Shown here in pieces: positions 7,697 to 16,797 of a DNA stretch of 43,680 nt. The notes under the pieces are model-generated. The model did no database searches and was not told where the DNA came from. It saw nothing but the letters and a program-made list of their open reading frames with translations. The translations under genes were made by a program, and so were the position numbers. The stretch is from assembly GCA_018374635.1 (NCBI GenBank), contig JAHAEW010000019.1:1-43680 (forward strand), in the 5' to 3' direction. This DNA comes from Clostridiales bacterium (GTDB lineage: Bacteria; Bacillota; Clostridia; Oscillospirales; Oscillospiraceae). Numbering within the stretch: the stretch's first letter is position 1; each line of letters starts with the position of its first letter.

Positions 7697-8740
7697 ATGA
7701 AATTCAAAAAGATGCTGGCTCTTGCGTGCGGCGGCGCTCTTTCCATCTCTTTATTGGCCGGGTGCGGCGGGGAGCCCGCCCCATCGTCAGATCCCGGGAC
7801 CGGCAGCGGTGCGGCGGGAGACGCCGTCAAGGTCGCTATGATTTTGACCGGATACATCAATGACGCCGGGTGGAACCAGTCCGCTTACGAGGGGCTTCAG
7901 ATGGCGGAGGAGGAGTACGGCGTGGAGGGCGCTTATACCGAGGCGGTCCCACAGCCGGACTATGAGACCGTGATGCGGGACTATGCGGATCAGGGATATG
8001 ATCTGATCATCTGTGTTGGAAACGAGCTCTCAGATGCGGCGCTGGCTGTGGCAGGGTCCTTCCCGGACGTGACCTTTGCGGTGATGAACGGAAACTATGC
8101 GCAGGAGCCGAATGTGGGCGCCTATCGCTTCAACACGCCGCAGAGCGGGTTTCTGGCGGGCGCGGTTGCGGCCATGTATTCCGAAAACGGCGTGGTCGGC
8201 ATGATCGGCGGAAGTACGGCGCCTCACATCAAAGACTCGGTTGAGGCGTTTGTGGAAGGCGCCAAGTACATCGATCCGGATGCCGAGGTTTTGACCGGCT
8301 ATACCGAGTCCATGACCGACATCGCCAAGGGAAAGGAAATGGGCATGGCGTTTATCGAGCAGGGAGCGGATGTCCTGTGCGCCAATGCAAACTCCTGTTC
8401 TCTGGGCGTGATCGATGCGGCCAAGGAAAAGGGGATCCGCCACATCGGCTATATCAGCGATCAGTATGAGGTAGCGCCGGATACGGTCATGGTTTCCATG
8501 ATTCAGAGCAACCAGTTCATGATCAAGGCTATCATTGAGTCGGTCATCCATGGGGAATTCACACCGGAACTTCATCTTTTCGGCATGCCGGAAGGCGCGC
8601 TCTACCTCAGTGACTTCAACGGGCATGACGAGATTTTGACAGAAGAGGAGCAGGCAAAGATCGAAGAGATCATTGCGGGGATCAACGATGGGTCCCTGGC
8701 TGAGGCCGGTATTCTGCCAAAGTCTACCTTTGATCAGTAA
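7697..8740 (+). CDS. BMP-family nucleoside-type substrate-binding lipoprotein
   Basis: The 347-residue lipoprotein has a signal sequence ending LLAGC with lipidated Cys23, a Gly/Ser linker and a Bmp/Med (PF02608-type) ligand-binding fold. Typical phrases are ILTGYINDAGWNQSAYEGL, DLIICVGNELSDA, FLAGAVAAMYSENGVVGMIGG and GADVLCANANSC. Family members bind nucleosides, other purine compounds or riboflavin outside the membrane and deliver them to a double-ATPase importer, as encoded next. AGGAGG lies nine bases before the ATG. A 155-base gap with a stem-loop separates it from the ATPase gene. The exact ligand cannot be read from the sequence. Confidence 0.88.
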   Translation: MKFKKMLALACGGALSISLLAGCGGEPAPSSDPGTGSGAAGDAVKVAMILTGYINDAGWNQSAYEGLQMAEEEYGVEGAYTEAVPQPDYETVMRDYADQGYDLIICVGNELSDAALAVAGSFPDVTFAVMNGNYAQEPNVGAYRFNTPQSGFLAGAVAAMYSENGVVGMIGGSTAPHIKDSVEAFVEGAKYIDPDAEVLTGYTESMTDIAKGKEMGMAFIEQGADVLCANANSCSLGVIDAAKEKGIRHIGYISDQYEVAPDTVMVSMIQSNQFMIKAIIESVIHGEFTPELHLFGMPEGALYLSDFNGHDEILTEEEQAKIEEIIAGINDGSLAEAGILPKSTFDQ

Positions 8741-8771
8741 AAGGATTGAAAGCAAAGGGTAGAAGCTATCG

Positions 8772-8801
8772 CCGCCGGGGGAAGGGGACTTCTCCCGGCG
8801 G
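8772..8801 (+). other. Intercistronic stem-loop
   Basis: 13-bp arms with one G-U pair (8772-8784 and 8789-8801) and a GGGA loop lie between the binding-protein and ATPase genes, with no T-run. Such stems often protect the upstream mRNA and raise binding-protein levels over the membrane parts. Confidence 0.55.
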
Positions 8802-8895
8802 AATTTCCAAGCGCAGAGCAGGTACGGAGCACTGGAGCGGCTGCTGGGTAAAAAATTGCAGCCGTATGATCTGAGGAAAGCGGGGGAAAACGCGA

Positions 8896-10431
8896 ATGGC
8901 AGAAAAAATTCTGGAGATGCGCAATGTCACCAAGCGTTTTGGAAAACTGGTCGCAAACCGGGGCGTAAATTTTGATTTGGAACGGGGCGAAGTACATGCC
9001 CTGCTGGGAGAAAACGGAGCGGGCAAAACCACGCTGATGAACTGCCTGTATGGCATCTACAATCCGGAGGAGGGCGAGATCCTCCTCCATGGCGAGCCGT
9101 TGAAGCTGAGCAATCCCAAAGATGCGATTGCCCACAATATCGGCATGGTGCACCAGCATTTTATGCTGGTGCCTCCGCTGACAGTACTGCAAAATATTGT
9201 GTTGGGGCAGGAGTGCAGCATCACCCCGATGAACTTGAGCCGGGCCAGAGCACAGGTAGAGGAGCTGTGCGAAAAATACCATTTCCAGCTGGAGCTGGAT
9301 ACGAGGGTGGCAGACCTCTCGGTTGGAGTGCAGCAGAGGGTGGAACTGGTCAAGGCCCTTTACCGGGGGGCGGACATTCTGATCCTGGATGAGCCAACGG
9401 CGGTCTTGACGCCGCCGGAGGTAGAGGGACTTTTTGAGATATTGCAGCAGTTTGTATCCATGGGAAAGTCCATTATCATCATTTCCCACAAGCTTTGGGA
9501 AGTAAAGCGGATCTCCAACCGCGTCACTGTCCTTCGCAGCGGAGAGGCGGTTTCCACCGTCATGACAAAGGATGTGGAAGAGGCCGATCTGGCCGCCATG
9601 ATGGTTGGGAAACGGGTCTCCCTGGAGTATGAGAAAACTCCGGTAACAGCGGCGCAGAATATTCTGGAACTGAACGATGTCTGCGCCAGGGGCGCCCATC
9701 TGGCCTCGTCCCTGAAGCACGTCTCCATGCATATTCGGGAGGGCGAGGTGCTGGGCGTCGCCGGGGTGGACGGAAACGGACAGCTGGAGCTCTCGGAGGT
9801 CATTATGGGCCTGCTGCCGGTCCAATCGGGAAGCGTCTATTACCGGGGCGAAGAGATCACAAAGATGCCGACCCGAAAGCGCATCGAGCGGGGATTTGCC
9901 CATATCCCGGAGGAGCGGATGACACAGGGACTGGTCATGAATTTCAGCGCCAGCGAAAACATGATCATCAACTGTTACGACCGTCTGCCTTTTACCCAAA
10001 ACCACCTGTTCAACAGCCGGAAGGTCAAAGAAAATGGGAAGAAACTGGTGGAGGAATATGATGTGAGACCACGGGAGCCGGATGCGCCGGCGCGGTCCTT
10101 CTCCGGCGGCAATCAGCAGAAGATCATCATAGCGCGGGAGTTCGCACAGGACCCGAGGCTGGTGGTGGCGGTGCAGCCGACCCGCGGCCTGGATATTGGC
10201 GCAAGTGACTTTGTGCATCAGAAGCTGCTGGAACAGAAAGAGAAGGGAGCCGGCGTGCTGCTGATCTCGGCCGATCTGGATGAGGTTTTGGCGGTGTCGG
10301 ACCGCGTACTGGTCATCAACGAAGGGGAGATCATGGGGGAGTTTATACCCGGAGAAATCGACTACACCGAAATCGGCCTGATGATGGGCGGAACCAGGCG
10401 GACAAACAGCAAGGCAGGTGAAACGGCATGA
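8896..10431 (+). CDS. BMP-type importer ATPase (two nucleotide-binding domains)
   Basis: The 511-residue protein is of the RbsA/YufO type with two fused ATPase domains. The first has Walker A GENGAGKTT (38-46) and Walker B ILILDEPTAVL. The second has a degenerate Walker A (GVDGNGQLE) and a weakened Walker B (VVAVQPTRGLD) but an intact SGGNQQK signature, as is usual for these importers. The QHFMLVPPLTV segment is typical of the nucleoside-uptake branch. It energises uptake through the two permeases that follow. Its stop overlaps the first permease start as ATGA, indicating translational coupling. Confidence 0.92.
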   Translation: MAEKILEMRNVTKRFGKLVANRGVNFDLERGEVHALLGENGAGKTTLMNCLYGIYNPEEGEILLHGEPLKLSNPKDAIAHNIGMVHQHFMLVPPLTVLQNIVLGQECSITPMNLSRARAQVEELCEKYHFQLELDTRVADLSVGVQQRVELVKALYRGADILILDEPTAVLTPPEVEGLFEILQQFVSMGKSIIIISHKLWEVKRISNRVTVLRSGEAVSTVMTKDVEEADLAAMMVGKRVSLEYEKTPVTAAQNILELNDVCARGAHLASSLKHVSMHIREGEVLGVAGVDGNGQLELSEVIMGLLPVQSGSVYYRGEEITKMPTRKRIERGFAHIPEERMTQGLVMNFSASENMIINCYDRLPFTQNHLFNSRKVKENGKKLVEEYDVRPREPDAPARSFSGGNQQKIIIAREFAQDPRLVVAVQPTRGLDIGASDFVHQKLLEQKEKGAGVLLISADLDEVLAVSDRVLVINEGEIMGEFIPGEIDYTEIGLMMGGTRRTNSKAGETA

Positions 10432-11549
10432 TCTGTATGAATTTTGGTGGAACGCAGGTGCGTGTGGAGCGCAAAAAACGGACCGAGAGCCCCCTCTTTC
10501 AAAAAGTATTGGGCATTGGCATCGCACTGCTTCTGGTCATTCTTGTGACAGGCATTATCATAGCGCTCTCCGGAAAGTCTCCCCTTGCGGCATTTCAATG
10601 CATGGTCAAAGGCGCTTTCGGCACGAAAAACAGCGTGGCGGAGACCCTGATCAAAGCGGTCCCCCTGCTGCTGTCCGGGCTGGGCCTGACGATCTGCTAC
10701 CGCACCGGCCTGACCTCGGTGGGCTCGGAAGGGCAGATCATCATGGGCGGCCTGATGGCCACGATCGTCGGCGTCAACCTGGGCGGCCTTCCGGCCCCGG
10801 TGGTCATTCCCATGGCCATGACCGCGGGAATCATCGGCGGAGGGATCTGGGCCGGCATCGCCGGATTGCTCAAGGCGAAGCTGGGCGTCTCGGAGGTCAT
10901 CAATACGATCATGCTCAACTATGTGGCGACCTATCTGGTAGCCTATCTGGTGGATGGGCCCATTCAGGAGGCGGCCGGTCACTATCCGCAGTCCGACCTG
11001 CTGGGGGAAAACGCGTGGCTTCCGGTCATTCTCCCGGGGACGCGGATGCATCTGGGCGTAATTTTGGCCGCGGTATCCGTTGTTCTGGTATACATGCTTC
11101 TCTGGAAACTGCCGCTGGGCTATCAGATGCGGGCCGTGGGCAACAATCCCATTGCGGCGAAAACGAACGGGATCAATGTGGCGCGGAACATGGTGCTGGC
11201 CATGTTTCTCTCCGGCGCCTTTGCCGGACTGGCGGGATCGGTGGAGATCATGGGAATCCACCACCGGCTGATGAATGGCTTCAGCTCCAGCTATGGATTT
11301 GACTCCATGGCGGTAGCGCTGCTGGGCGGCCTGCATCCGGTCGGCGTAACCATTGCGGCAATCTTCTTCGGGGCGCTGCGTACGGGCGCCAATACCATGC
11401 AGCGCACGCTTCAGGTGCCGGTGTCTCTGGTCAATGTGATCCAGGGACTGGTCATCCTGTTCGTTCTGATGCAGGCGCTGCTCAGCCGCTTTACCATCCG
11501 GATCATCCAGCGGAATGCAAAGGAAAAGGGGGCAAAACAGCATGCTTGA
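10428..11549 (+). CDS. BMP-type importer permease 1 (YufP-like)
   Basis: A 373-residue, multi-membrane-segment BPD_transp_2 family protein. Characteristic parts are GLTICYRTGLTSVGSEGQII near residues 84-103 and the loop with EVINTIMLNYVA. Late segments are GYQMRAVGNNPIAAKTNGIN and DSMAVALLGGLHPVGV. It forms the membrane channel together with the next permease. The ATG overlaps the ATPase stop; an in-frame GTG twelve codons later is a possible alternative start. The family as a whole handles nucleosides and related compounds. Confidence 0.9.
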   Translation: MICMNFGGTQVRVERKKRTESPLFQKVLGIGIALLLVILVTGIIIALSGKSPLAAFQCMVKGAFGTKNSVAETLIKAVPLLLSGLGLTICYRTGLTSVGSEGQIIMGGLMATIVGVNLGGLPAPVVIPMAMTAGIIGGGIWAGIAGLLKAKLGVSEVINTIMLNYVATYLVAYLVDGPIQEAAGHYPQSDLLGENAWLPVILPGTRMHLGVILAAVSVVLVYMLLWKLPLGYQMRAVGNNPIAAKTNGINVARNMVLAMFLSGAFAGLAGSVEIMGIHHRLMNGFSSSYGFDSMAVALLGGLHPVGVTIAAIFFGALRTGANTMQRTLQVPVSLVNVIQGLVILFVLMQALLSRFTIRIIQRNAKEKGAKQHA

Positions 11550-12462
11550 TATCGTGAGCGGCTTTCTTGAGGCAATGGTTCGAATGGCCTGCCCCATTAT
11601 GCTTGCCAGCCTGGGAGCGCTGTTTACCGCGCGCAGCGGCATCATCAATTTTGCCATGGAAGGCATTATGATCATGGGCGCTTTTTTTGGCGTATATGGC
11701 TCCTATCTGTCCGGAAATCCCTGGGTCGGCGCACTCCTTGGAATGCTGGGCGGCTTGACGGCCGCTGTGGTGCTCGGGGTCATGAGCATTACCGTCAAGG
11801 TAGACCAGGTGGTGGCGGGTACCGGGATCAATGTGCTGTTTCTCGGGCTGACGAGCTACTTATGCACCGAGCTGTATCCCAATGGACAGCCCTCCTCCGT
11901 GGAGGCGTTTCAGAGTGTGGAAATTCCGGTGCTCTCATCTCTTCCGGTAATCGGGGTGTTTTTTCAGCAAAACATGCTGGTCTATCTGGCCTTCTTGCTG
12001 GTGCCGCTGATCTGGTATCTGCTCAACCGTACCACCTTCGGACTGTGCCTGCGCTCGGTGGGAGAGCAGCCCCATGCGGCGGACAGCCTCGGCATCAACG
12101 TAAACCGGATGCGGTATATCGCCATTCTGCTGGCCGGCATCTTGGGCGGACTGGGCGGCGCGGCGCTCTCGCTCGGGCAGGTATCCGTGTTTATGGAAAA
12201 CATGACGTCCGGACGCGGCTATGTGGCCTGGTCTGCGGTGACCGTAGGCAAGTGGAATCCCATCGGCATCATGGGAGCCTCCCTGCTCTTTGGCGGCGCG
12301 GAAGCGGTGCAGCTCCGGCTCCAGGCGCTTGGCATTGAAATTCCCCAGCAGTTCTTCCAGATGCTTCCTTACCTGCTGACCATGGTGGTGCTGGCCGGCG
12401 TGGTAGGCCGGACGGTTGGTCCCAAGGCGATGGGCAAGCCGTTTGTCAAGGGAGAGCGGTAA
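11542..12462 (+). CDS. BMP-type importer permease 2 (YufQ-like)
   Basis: A 306-residue integral membrane protein and the second half of the importer channel. It contains the family phrases ARSGIINFAMEGIMIMGAFF and GLCLRSVGEQPHAADSLGIN. The start chosen is the ATG at 11542, nine bases after AAGGGGGC and overlapping the previous stop by eight bases. An in-frame ATG at 11515 would overlap 35 bases and lacks a ribosome site. The next gene starts directly after its stop codon. Confidence 0.9.
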   Translation: MLDIVSGFLEAMVRMACPIMLASLGALFTARSGIINFAMEGIMIMGAFFGVYGSYLSGNPWVGALLGMLGGLTAAVVLGVMSITVKVDQVVAGTGINVLFLGLTSYLCTELYPNGQPSSVEAFQSVEIPVLSSLPVIGVFFQQNMLVYLAFLLVPLIWYLLNRTTFGLCLRSVGEQPHAADSLGINVNRMRYIAILLAGILGGLGGAALSLGQVSVFMENMTSGRGYVAWSAVTVGKWNPIGIMGASLLFGGAEAVQLRLQALGIEIPQQFFQMLPYLLTMVVLAGVVGRTVGPKAMGKPFVKGER

Positions 12463-13356
12463 ATGGAATTTTCAGCACAGGAAATGCGCTTTCCAATGCA
12501 CTATCCCGGCGGTAAGGCATCCCGGAAGGACAGCGCCGTACCGGAAAAGATCCGGACGGTCCTGGGAGAGCTGAGCTTCCCGCCTCCGCCGGCGGAGCGC
12601 CCCTATCTGTATGGATGCATGGTGCTCTCCTTCGATGGGAAAATGGGCTTTCCGGACGATCCGGAGGGCACCCTAATCTCAAAAGAAAATCGCTTCGATC
12701 CGGTGGGGGCAAAGACTGATTTTTGGATCATGCAGGTCTGCCGCGCCTATGCCGACGGCGTGATCCTGGGGGCGGGGACTCTTCGGACCCGGATGCGGAA
12801 AATGTGGTGTTCCGAGATAGCCGACCCGGATCTGATCCGGGCGCGGCCTGCACTGGGAAGGAAGGGAGAAGCGCCTCTGGCATTGATCCCGTCGGTGGAC
12901 GGACTGGACGTCCCGGTGGAGCACGCCATTTTCACGAGAAGCGAGCAGCCGGTGATCCTGACTTCCGCCCAGGGGGCGGAGCGGCTGCAAAGCCGGCTAA
13001 ACCGGCCCAGCCGCGTTCTCAGCGGACCCACCAACCTGAGGGAGGGACTGGAAGAAGTACAGATCATAGCGGAGGGGGCGCAGCGGCCCGACACAGCGGG
13101 ACTTCTGCGCTTCCTCCGGGCCTGTGGGCTGGAATACATATCGGTTGAGGCGCCGGGATACCTCTGGCACCTGATCGGCAATGGACTTTTGGACGAATAT
13201 ATGCTCAATTACTCCGGCGTCATGGCGGGCGGCATGACCGCGCTGGGCGTAAACGCCGGATTTACGGCCGGACAACATCCCCATGCAGAGATTCTCAGCG
13301 TGGGGTATCACCGGGGCTTTCTATATACCCGGCAGAAACTCCACTACGGATGGTAA
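12463..13356 (+). CDS. RibD C-terminal/DHFR-like reductase
   Basis: The 297-residue protein shows the RibD_C (DHFR-fold) signature: MVLSFDGKMG (53-62), then YADGVILGAGTLR (96-108), a central QIIAEGA segment and a late VEAPGYLWHLIGNGLLDEY stretch in place of the usual EGG. Relatives use NADPH to reduce pyrimidine or pteridine-like rings. There is no RibD deaminase domain and no other riboflavin gene nearby, so a biosynthetic RibD role is unlikely. GGGAGAG precedes the ATG, which begins right after the permease stop. Position in the operon suggests it acts on the imported compound; that is inference. About 45 residues precede the fold. Confidence 0.75.
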   Translation: MEFSAQEMRFPMHYPGGKASRKDSAVPEKIRTVLGELSFPPPPAERPYLYGCMVLSFDGKMGFPDDPEGTLISKENRFDPVGAKTDFWIMQVCRAYADGVILGAGTLRTRMRKMWCSEIADPDLIRARPALGRKGEAPLALIPSVDGLDVPVEHAIFTRSEQPVILTSAQGAERLQSRLNRPSRVLSGPTNLREGLEEVQIIAEGAQRPDTAGLLRFLRACGLEYISVEAPGYLWHLIGNGLLDEYMLNYSGVMAGGMTALGVNAGFTAGQHPHAEILSVGYHRGFLYTRQKLHYGW

Positions 13357-13402
13357 GGTGAAATCGTATCCAAGACAGCAGAGGAAAGGGTGGAAATGGA
13401 CC

Positions 13403-14038
13403 ATGGTAAAAATTCTGGGATTGTGCTGCAGCCCGCGGGATGGAGCGACACAATATGCACTGGAACAGGGGCTGAAGGCGGCGGAGGAATTCTCGCCTGA
13501 CATTGAGACGGAACTGATCTCGGTGCGCGGCAGAAAAATTGCGCCCTGCAACGGATGCGGCTATTGCAAGCGGGAAAAGACCTGGTGCTGCATCAAAGAC
13601 GACATGCAGGAGGTCTTTGAAAAGATCATCCATGCCGACGGATTGTTGGTGGCTTCCCCTGTCTATGTGATGACCGCCACTCCGCAGCTGCACGCCATCG
13701 CCTCGCGGATGCGTCCGGCCATGCACTGCTACCCCGGTATGCTGCGCAACAAGTTCGCGGCGGCGATCGCCGTGGGCGGGACCCGGAACGGGGGCCAGGA
13801 GACGACCATTGACGACATCTTTCATCTGTTTGGAACGCGGGCCATGAATATGGTGACCAATGAATCCGGCGGCTATACGGGCGCAAAGGTATGGTCCCGG
13901 GATGGGGGCGCAGAAGCGGCCGCTCAGGATGAGATCGGGATGAAGACCGTGCGGGATTTAAGCCGAAAGCTGGCGGAGGTCTGTTATATTTACGCGCTGG
14001 GGAAGCGGGTATACCGGGGCAGGTGTGAAAACAAATGA
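13403..14038 (+). CDS. Iron-sulfur flavoprotein-like NAD(P)H/FMN oxidoreductase
   Basis: The 211-residue flavodoxin-fold protein starts VKILGLCCSPRDGATQ, the FMN-phosphate loop of the FMN_red family. Cysteines 49, 52, 55 and 62 form C-x2-C-x2-C-x6-C, matching the compact [4Fe-4S] motif of archaeal/clostridial iron-sulfur flavoproteins. DGLLVASPVYVMTATPQL is the usual substrate/dimer loop. It likely passes electrons from NAD(P)H or ferredoxin to a partner enzyme. The ATG at 13403 was chosen because the flavodoxin fold begins there; longer forms overlap the preceding gene. Its stop overlaps the next start as ATGA. Confidence 0.82.
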   Translation: MVKILGLCCSPRDGATQYALEQGLKAAEEFSPDIETELISVRGRKIAPCNGCGYCKREKTWCCIKDDMQEVFEKIIHADGLLVASPVYVMTATPQLHAIASRMRPAMHCYPGMLRNKFAAAIAVGGTRNGGQETTIDDIFHLFGTRAMNMVTNESGGYTGAKVWSRDGGAEAAAQDEIGMKTVRDLSRKLAEVCYIYALGKRVYRGRCENK

Positions 14039-15390
14039 AAAAAGCCTATCTGCATGTCCATATTGTAACGGTGGATGACCAGGATCACGTCTGGCCCGAC
14101 GGGGGCATTCTGTACGAAGGCGGGACGATCACAGCGGTGGGGGAGAGCGCCTCTGTGGAACGGCTGGCCCGGGAGCGGGGCGCAGAGATCCTGGACGGCG
14201 GTGGAAAGTACCTCTTCCCGGGATTGGTCAATACCCATACCCACCTGTACCAGGAGCTGACCAAGGGACTGGGCAGCGATCTGAGCCTGGAGGAGTGGTT
14301 TCCCAAAGCCATGGCGCCGGTCGGGGCAGCCCTGCGGGAAGAGCACATGGAGGCCGGCGTCGCGCTGGGTCTGCTGGAGGCGGTCCGCAGCGGAGTGACC
14401 ACAGTGGCGGATTATATGCAGCATCAGCCGGTACCCGGCCTGGGATGCGTGGAGCTGGATGTGGCGAAACAAATGGGCGTGCGCATGGTCTATGGACGGG
14501 GATACCGGGACATCGGCCGGGCCGAAGTGGTGGAGGACGCCGGGCATATCTTTGCGGATGTGGAAGATCTGAAAGCGCGTTATGTACAGCCGGACGGGAT
14601 GATCACGGTATGGCTTGCCCCGGCCGCGAGCTGGGGGCTGAGCGATGCCCTGATGCGGGAGACCCGCCGCTACGCGGACGCCACCGGAACGCCCATCATG
14701 ATGCATCTCTTTGAGACGGGGGCCGATGAGGCGGGAAGCCGGAAGCGGTTTGGAAAGCCGGCCATCGAATGGTTTGAAGAGGCCGGGCTGCTGGGGCCCG
14801 ACCTGTTGGCGGTCCACTCCGTCGCGCTGGGAAAAGAGGAGATGGAAAAATACCGGCAGCACCATGTCATGGTATCCTATAACCCGGTTTCCAATATGTA
14901 TCTTGCATCCGGTGCGGCTCCCGTTCGGGCGCTGAAAGAGCGGGGGCTTACCGTGGCGCTTGGGACAGACGGCGCCGGCTCCAACAACAGCAATAATATG
15001 TTAGAGGCCATGAAGAGCGGAGCCCTGCTGCAAAAGGTGGTGCACCGGGATCCGCAGGCCATGACTGCGGGAGAAATGCTCCGCATGGCGACCATCGATG
15101 GGGCGCGGGCGCTGGGGCTCGGCGACCGGATCGGTTCCATTGAAGCGGGCAAGGCGGCGGATTTCTTTCTCTATGACCCCATGCGCAGCCCGATCGCCTG
15201 TCCGGTCTGCGGGACCCCGGAGGCGGCCCTGGTCTATTCCGGAGACCACAGAGCCATTGACACGGTTGTCATCCAGGGACAGACGGTATTAGAATGTGGT
15301 ATACTGACAAAAGGAGATGAGGACGCCATCCTTGCACAGGCGCGGTGTATGGCGGCGGATCTGCTCCGGCACATTCGGCAGGAAACATAG
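14035..15390 (+). CDS. TrzA/SsnA-type amidohydrolase (heterocycle deaminase)
   Basis: The 451-residue metal hydrolase has a composite beta-sandwich plus TIM barrel. Metal ligands are visible as H68 and H70 (NTHTH), H224 (IMMHLFE, with E227), H261 (LAVHS) and D312 (LGTDGAGSNN), the set found in deaminases of guanine, 8-oxoguanine, pterins and chlorotriazines. It probably removes an amino group from a ring as water attacks at one bound metal. It is translationally coupled to the flavoprotein (ATGA overlap) and 29 bases before the UbiD gene. It resembles 8-oxoguanine deaminase-like enzymes, but the substrate cannot be fixed. A second such enzyme is encoded at 35480-36880 and is clearly not a recent copy. 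Confidence 0.85.
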   Translation: MKKAYLHVHIVTVDDQDHVWPDGGILYEGGTITAVGESASVERLARERGAEILDGGGKYLFPGLVNTHTHLYQELTKGLGSDLSLEEWFPKAMAPVGAALREEHMEAGVALGLLEAVRSGVTTVADYMQHQPVPGLGCVELDVAKQMGVRMVYGRGYRDIGRAEVVEDAGHIFADVEDLKARYVQPDGMITVWLAPAASWGLSDALMRETRRYADATGTPIMMHLFETGADEAGSRKRFGKPAIEWFEEAGLLGPDLLAVHSVALGKEEMEKYRQHHVMVSYNPVSNMYLASGAAPVRALKERGLTVALGTDGAGSNNSNNMLEAMKSGALLQKVVHRDPQAMTAGEMLRMATIDGARALGLGDRIGSIEAGKAADFFLYDPMRSPIACPVCGTPEAALVYSGDHRAIDTVVIQGQTVLECGILTKGDEDAILAQARCMAADLLRHIRQET

Positions 15391-15419
15391 AAATGGAGCG
15401 AAAAAAGGAGTATGATAGT

Positions 15420-16751
15420 ATGAACCGGATTGGGGATCTCAAAACATTTCTCCAGGCCCTGAAGGAACGGGACCTGCTCTTTACCACCGAAAAGGAAGTA
15501 GACTGGAACCACGAGATCGGCTCTCTGATCGCCACGCTGGAGCCCAGCGGCCGGGCGGGCTATTTCCCCCATGTGAAGGGGAAGCAGTTCGGCGTGTGCG
15601 GCAACCTGCTGGGTTCCATGGACAGCATCGCGGTGGCCCTGGGCTGTGAAAAGGAAGAGATCACGGATTTCCTGGCCAAATGCCTGGACCGTCCCATCAA
15701 GCCACAGATCGTGGAGAGCGCGCCCTGTCAGACCTACATTCAGACGGGGGACCAGGTGGACGCCACCAAACTGCCGGTCCCGGTCCACGCGCCCAAGGAC
15801 GGCGGCCCCATCATCACCGGCGGGGTCATCGTATCCAAGGAGCTCCACGGGACCCGCCAGAACCTCTCCTTCCAGCGGATGCATGTGAAGGGCAGGGACA
15901 AGATCAGCATTATGATCAACGAGTGGCGGCACCTCAAGGACTTCTACAATGAGGCCGAAGCCGAGGGCAGGCCCCTTCCCATCGCCATCTCCATCGGCGC
16001 GGACCCGGTGGTCTATGTGGGCGCCGGACTGCGCTATGACGGGGACGAGATGGAGATCGCCGGAGCCATCCGGGGCCGGCCCATGCAGGTGGTCAAGTGT
16101 ATCACCAACGACATCTACGTGCCCGCGGAGTCCCAGTTCGTCATCGAGGGCGAGATCCTTCCCGATGCCAGGGAGCTGGAAGGCCCCCTGGGCGAGTTCA
16201 CCGGACATTACAGCGCCCCCTGGAACAGCCCCGTCATCCATGTCACCGCCATCACCCACTGCGCCGATCCCATCTATCAGACCATCAATGGGGCGTCCTT
16301 TGAGCACATCAATCTGGGCAATGTGCTGCCACGGGAGCCTCTGCTGAAGAAATTCACAAGCTATGTGAGCAGCGGCGTGCTGGATGTCCACATTCCGCCC
16401 TATGGATCTGGATTTTTGGCCCTGGTCCGCCTGCGGAAGAAGAACCCCGGCGAGCCCAAGAATGTGGCATTGGCTGCCATGATGACCTATGTGAACATCA
16501 AAAATGTCATCGTGGTGGATGAAGATGTGGATATCTACAACCCGGCCGACGTGATGTGGGCGGTGTCCAACCGGGTGGTGCCCGAGCGGGACATCTTCTA
16601 TGTGCCAAACGCCCAGGGACATGAGCTGGACCCCTGCTCCGATGAGCGGGGCGTGCAGACCAAGATGGGTATTGACGCCACGCTGAACGAGGAGAGCCGC
16701 TGCCTGGAGCGGGTGCGCTATCCCAAGGTCGATTTGAGTCAGTACGTATAA
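15420..16751 (+). CDS. UbiD-family prFMN-dependent decarboxylase
   Basis: The 443-residue enzyme is close to the usual UbiD length. The likely catalytic trio is R153 (in NLSFQRMHV) with E254 and E259 of EGPLGEFTGHY, reproducing the E-x4-E spacing of UbiD/Fdc enzymes. These decarboxylate (or carboxylate) aromatic, heteroaromatic or alpha,beta-unsaturated acids using prenylated FMN. AAGGAG lies nine bases before the ATG. The prFMN-making partner UbiX follows at 46 bases. No quinone-biosynthesis gene is nearby, so a catabolic role is likelier than ubiquinone/menaquinone synthesis. Codons here look richer in C-ending forms than in the importer genes, which could reflect a different origin. Confidence 0.9.
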   Translation: MNRIGDLKTFLQALKERDLLFTTEKEVDWNHEIGSLIATLEPSGRAGYFPHVKGKQFGVCGNLLGSMDSIAVALGCEKEEITDFLAKCLDRPIKPQIVESAPCQTYIQTGDQVDATKLPVPVHAPKDGGPIITGGVIVSKELHGTRQNLSFQRMHVKGRDKISIMINEWRHLKDFYNEAEAEGRPLPIAISIGADPVVYVGAGLRYDGDEMEIAGAIRGRPMQVVKCITNDIYVPAESQFVIEGEILPDARELEGPLGEFTGHYSAPWNSPVIHVTAITHCADPIYQTINGASFEHINLGNVLPREPLLKKFTSYVSSGVLDVHIPPYGSGFLALVRLRKKNPGEPKNVALAAMMTYVNIKNVIVVDEDVDIYNPADVMWAVSNRVVPERDIFYVPNAQGHELDPCSDERGVQTKMGIDATLNEESRCLERVRYPKVDLSQYV

Positions 16752-16797
16752 GCGGCCGGTCCGGACCGGGACAGCCGCAGGAGAAGGGAGAGTCCGT

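Noticed and set aside
12463..13356. RibD-like gene as riboflavin biosynthesis
   Set aside because: The deaminase half is missing and no ribA/B/E/H gene or FMN riboswitch is present in the window.
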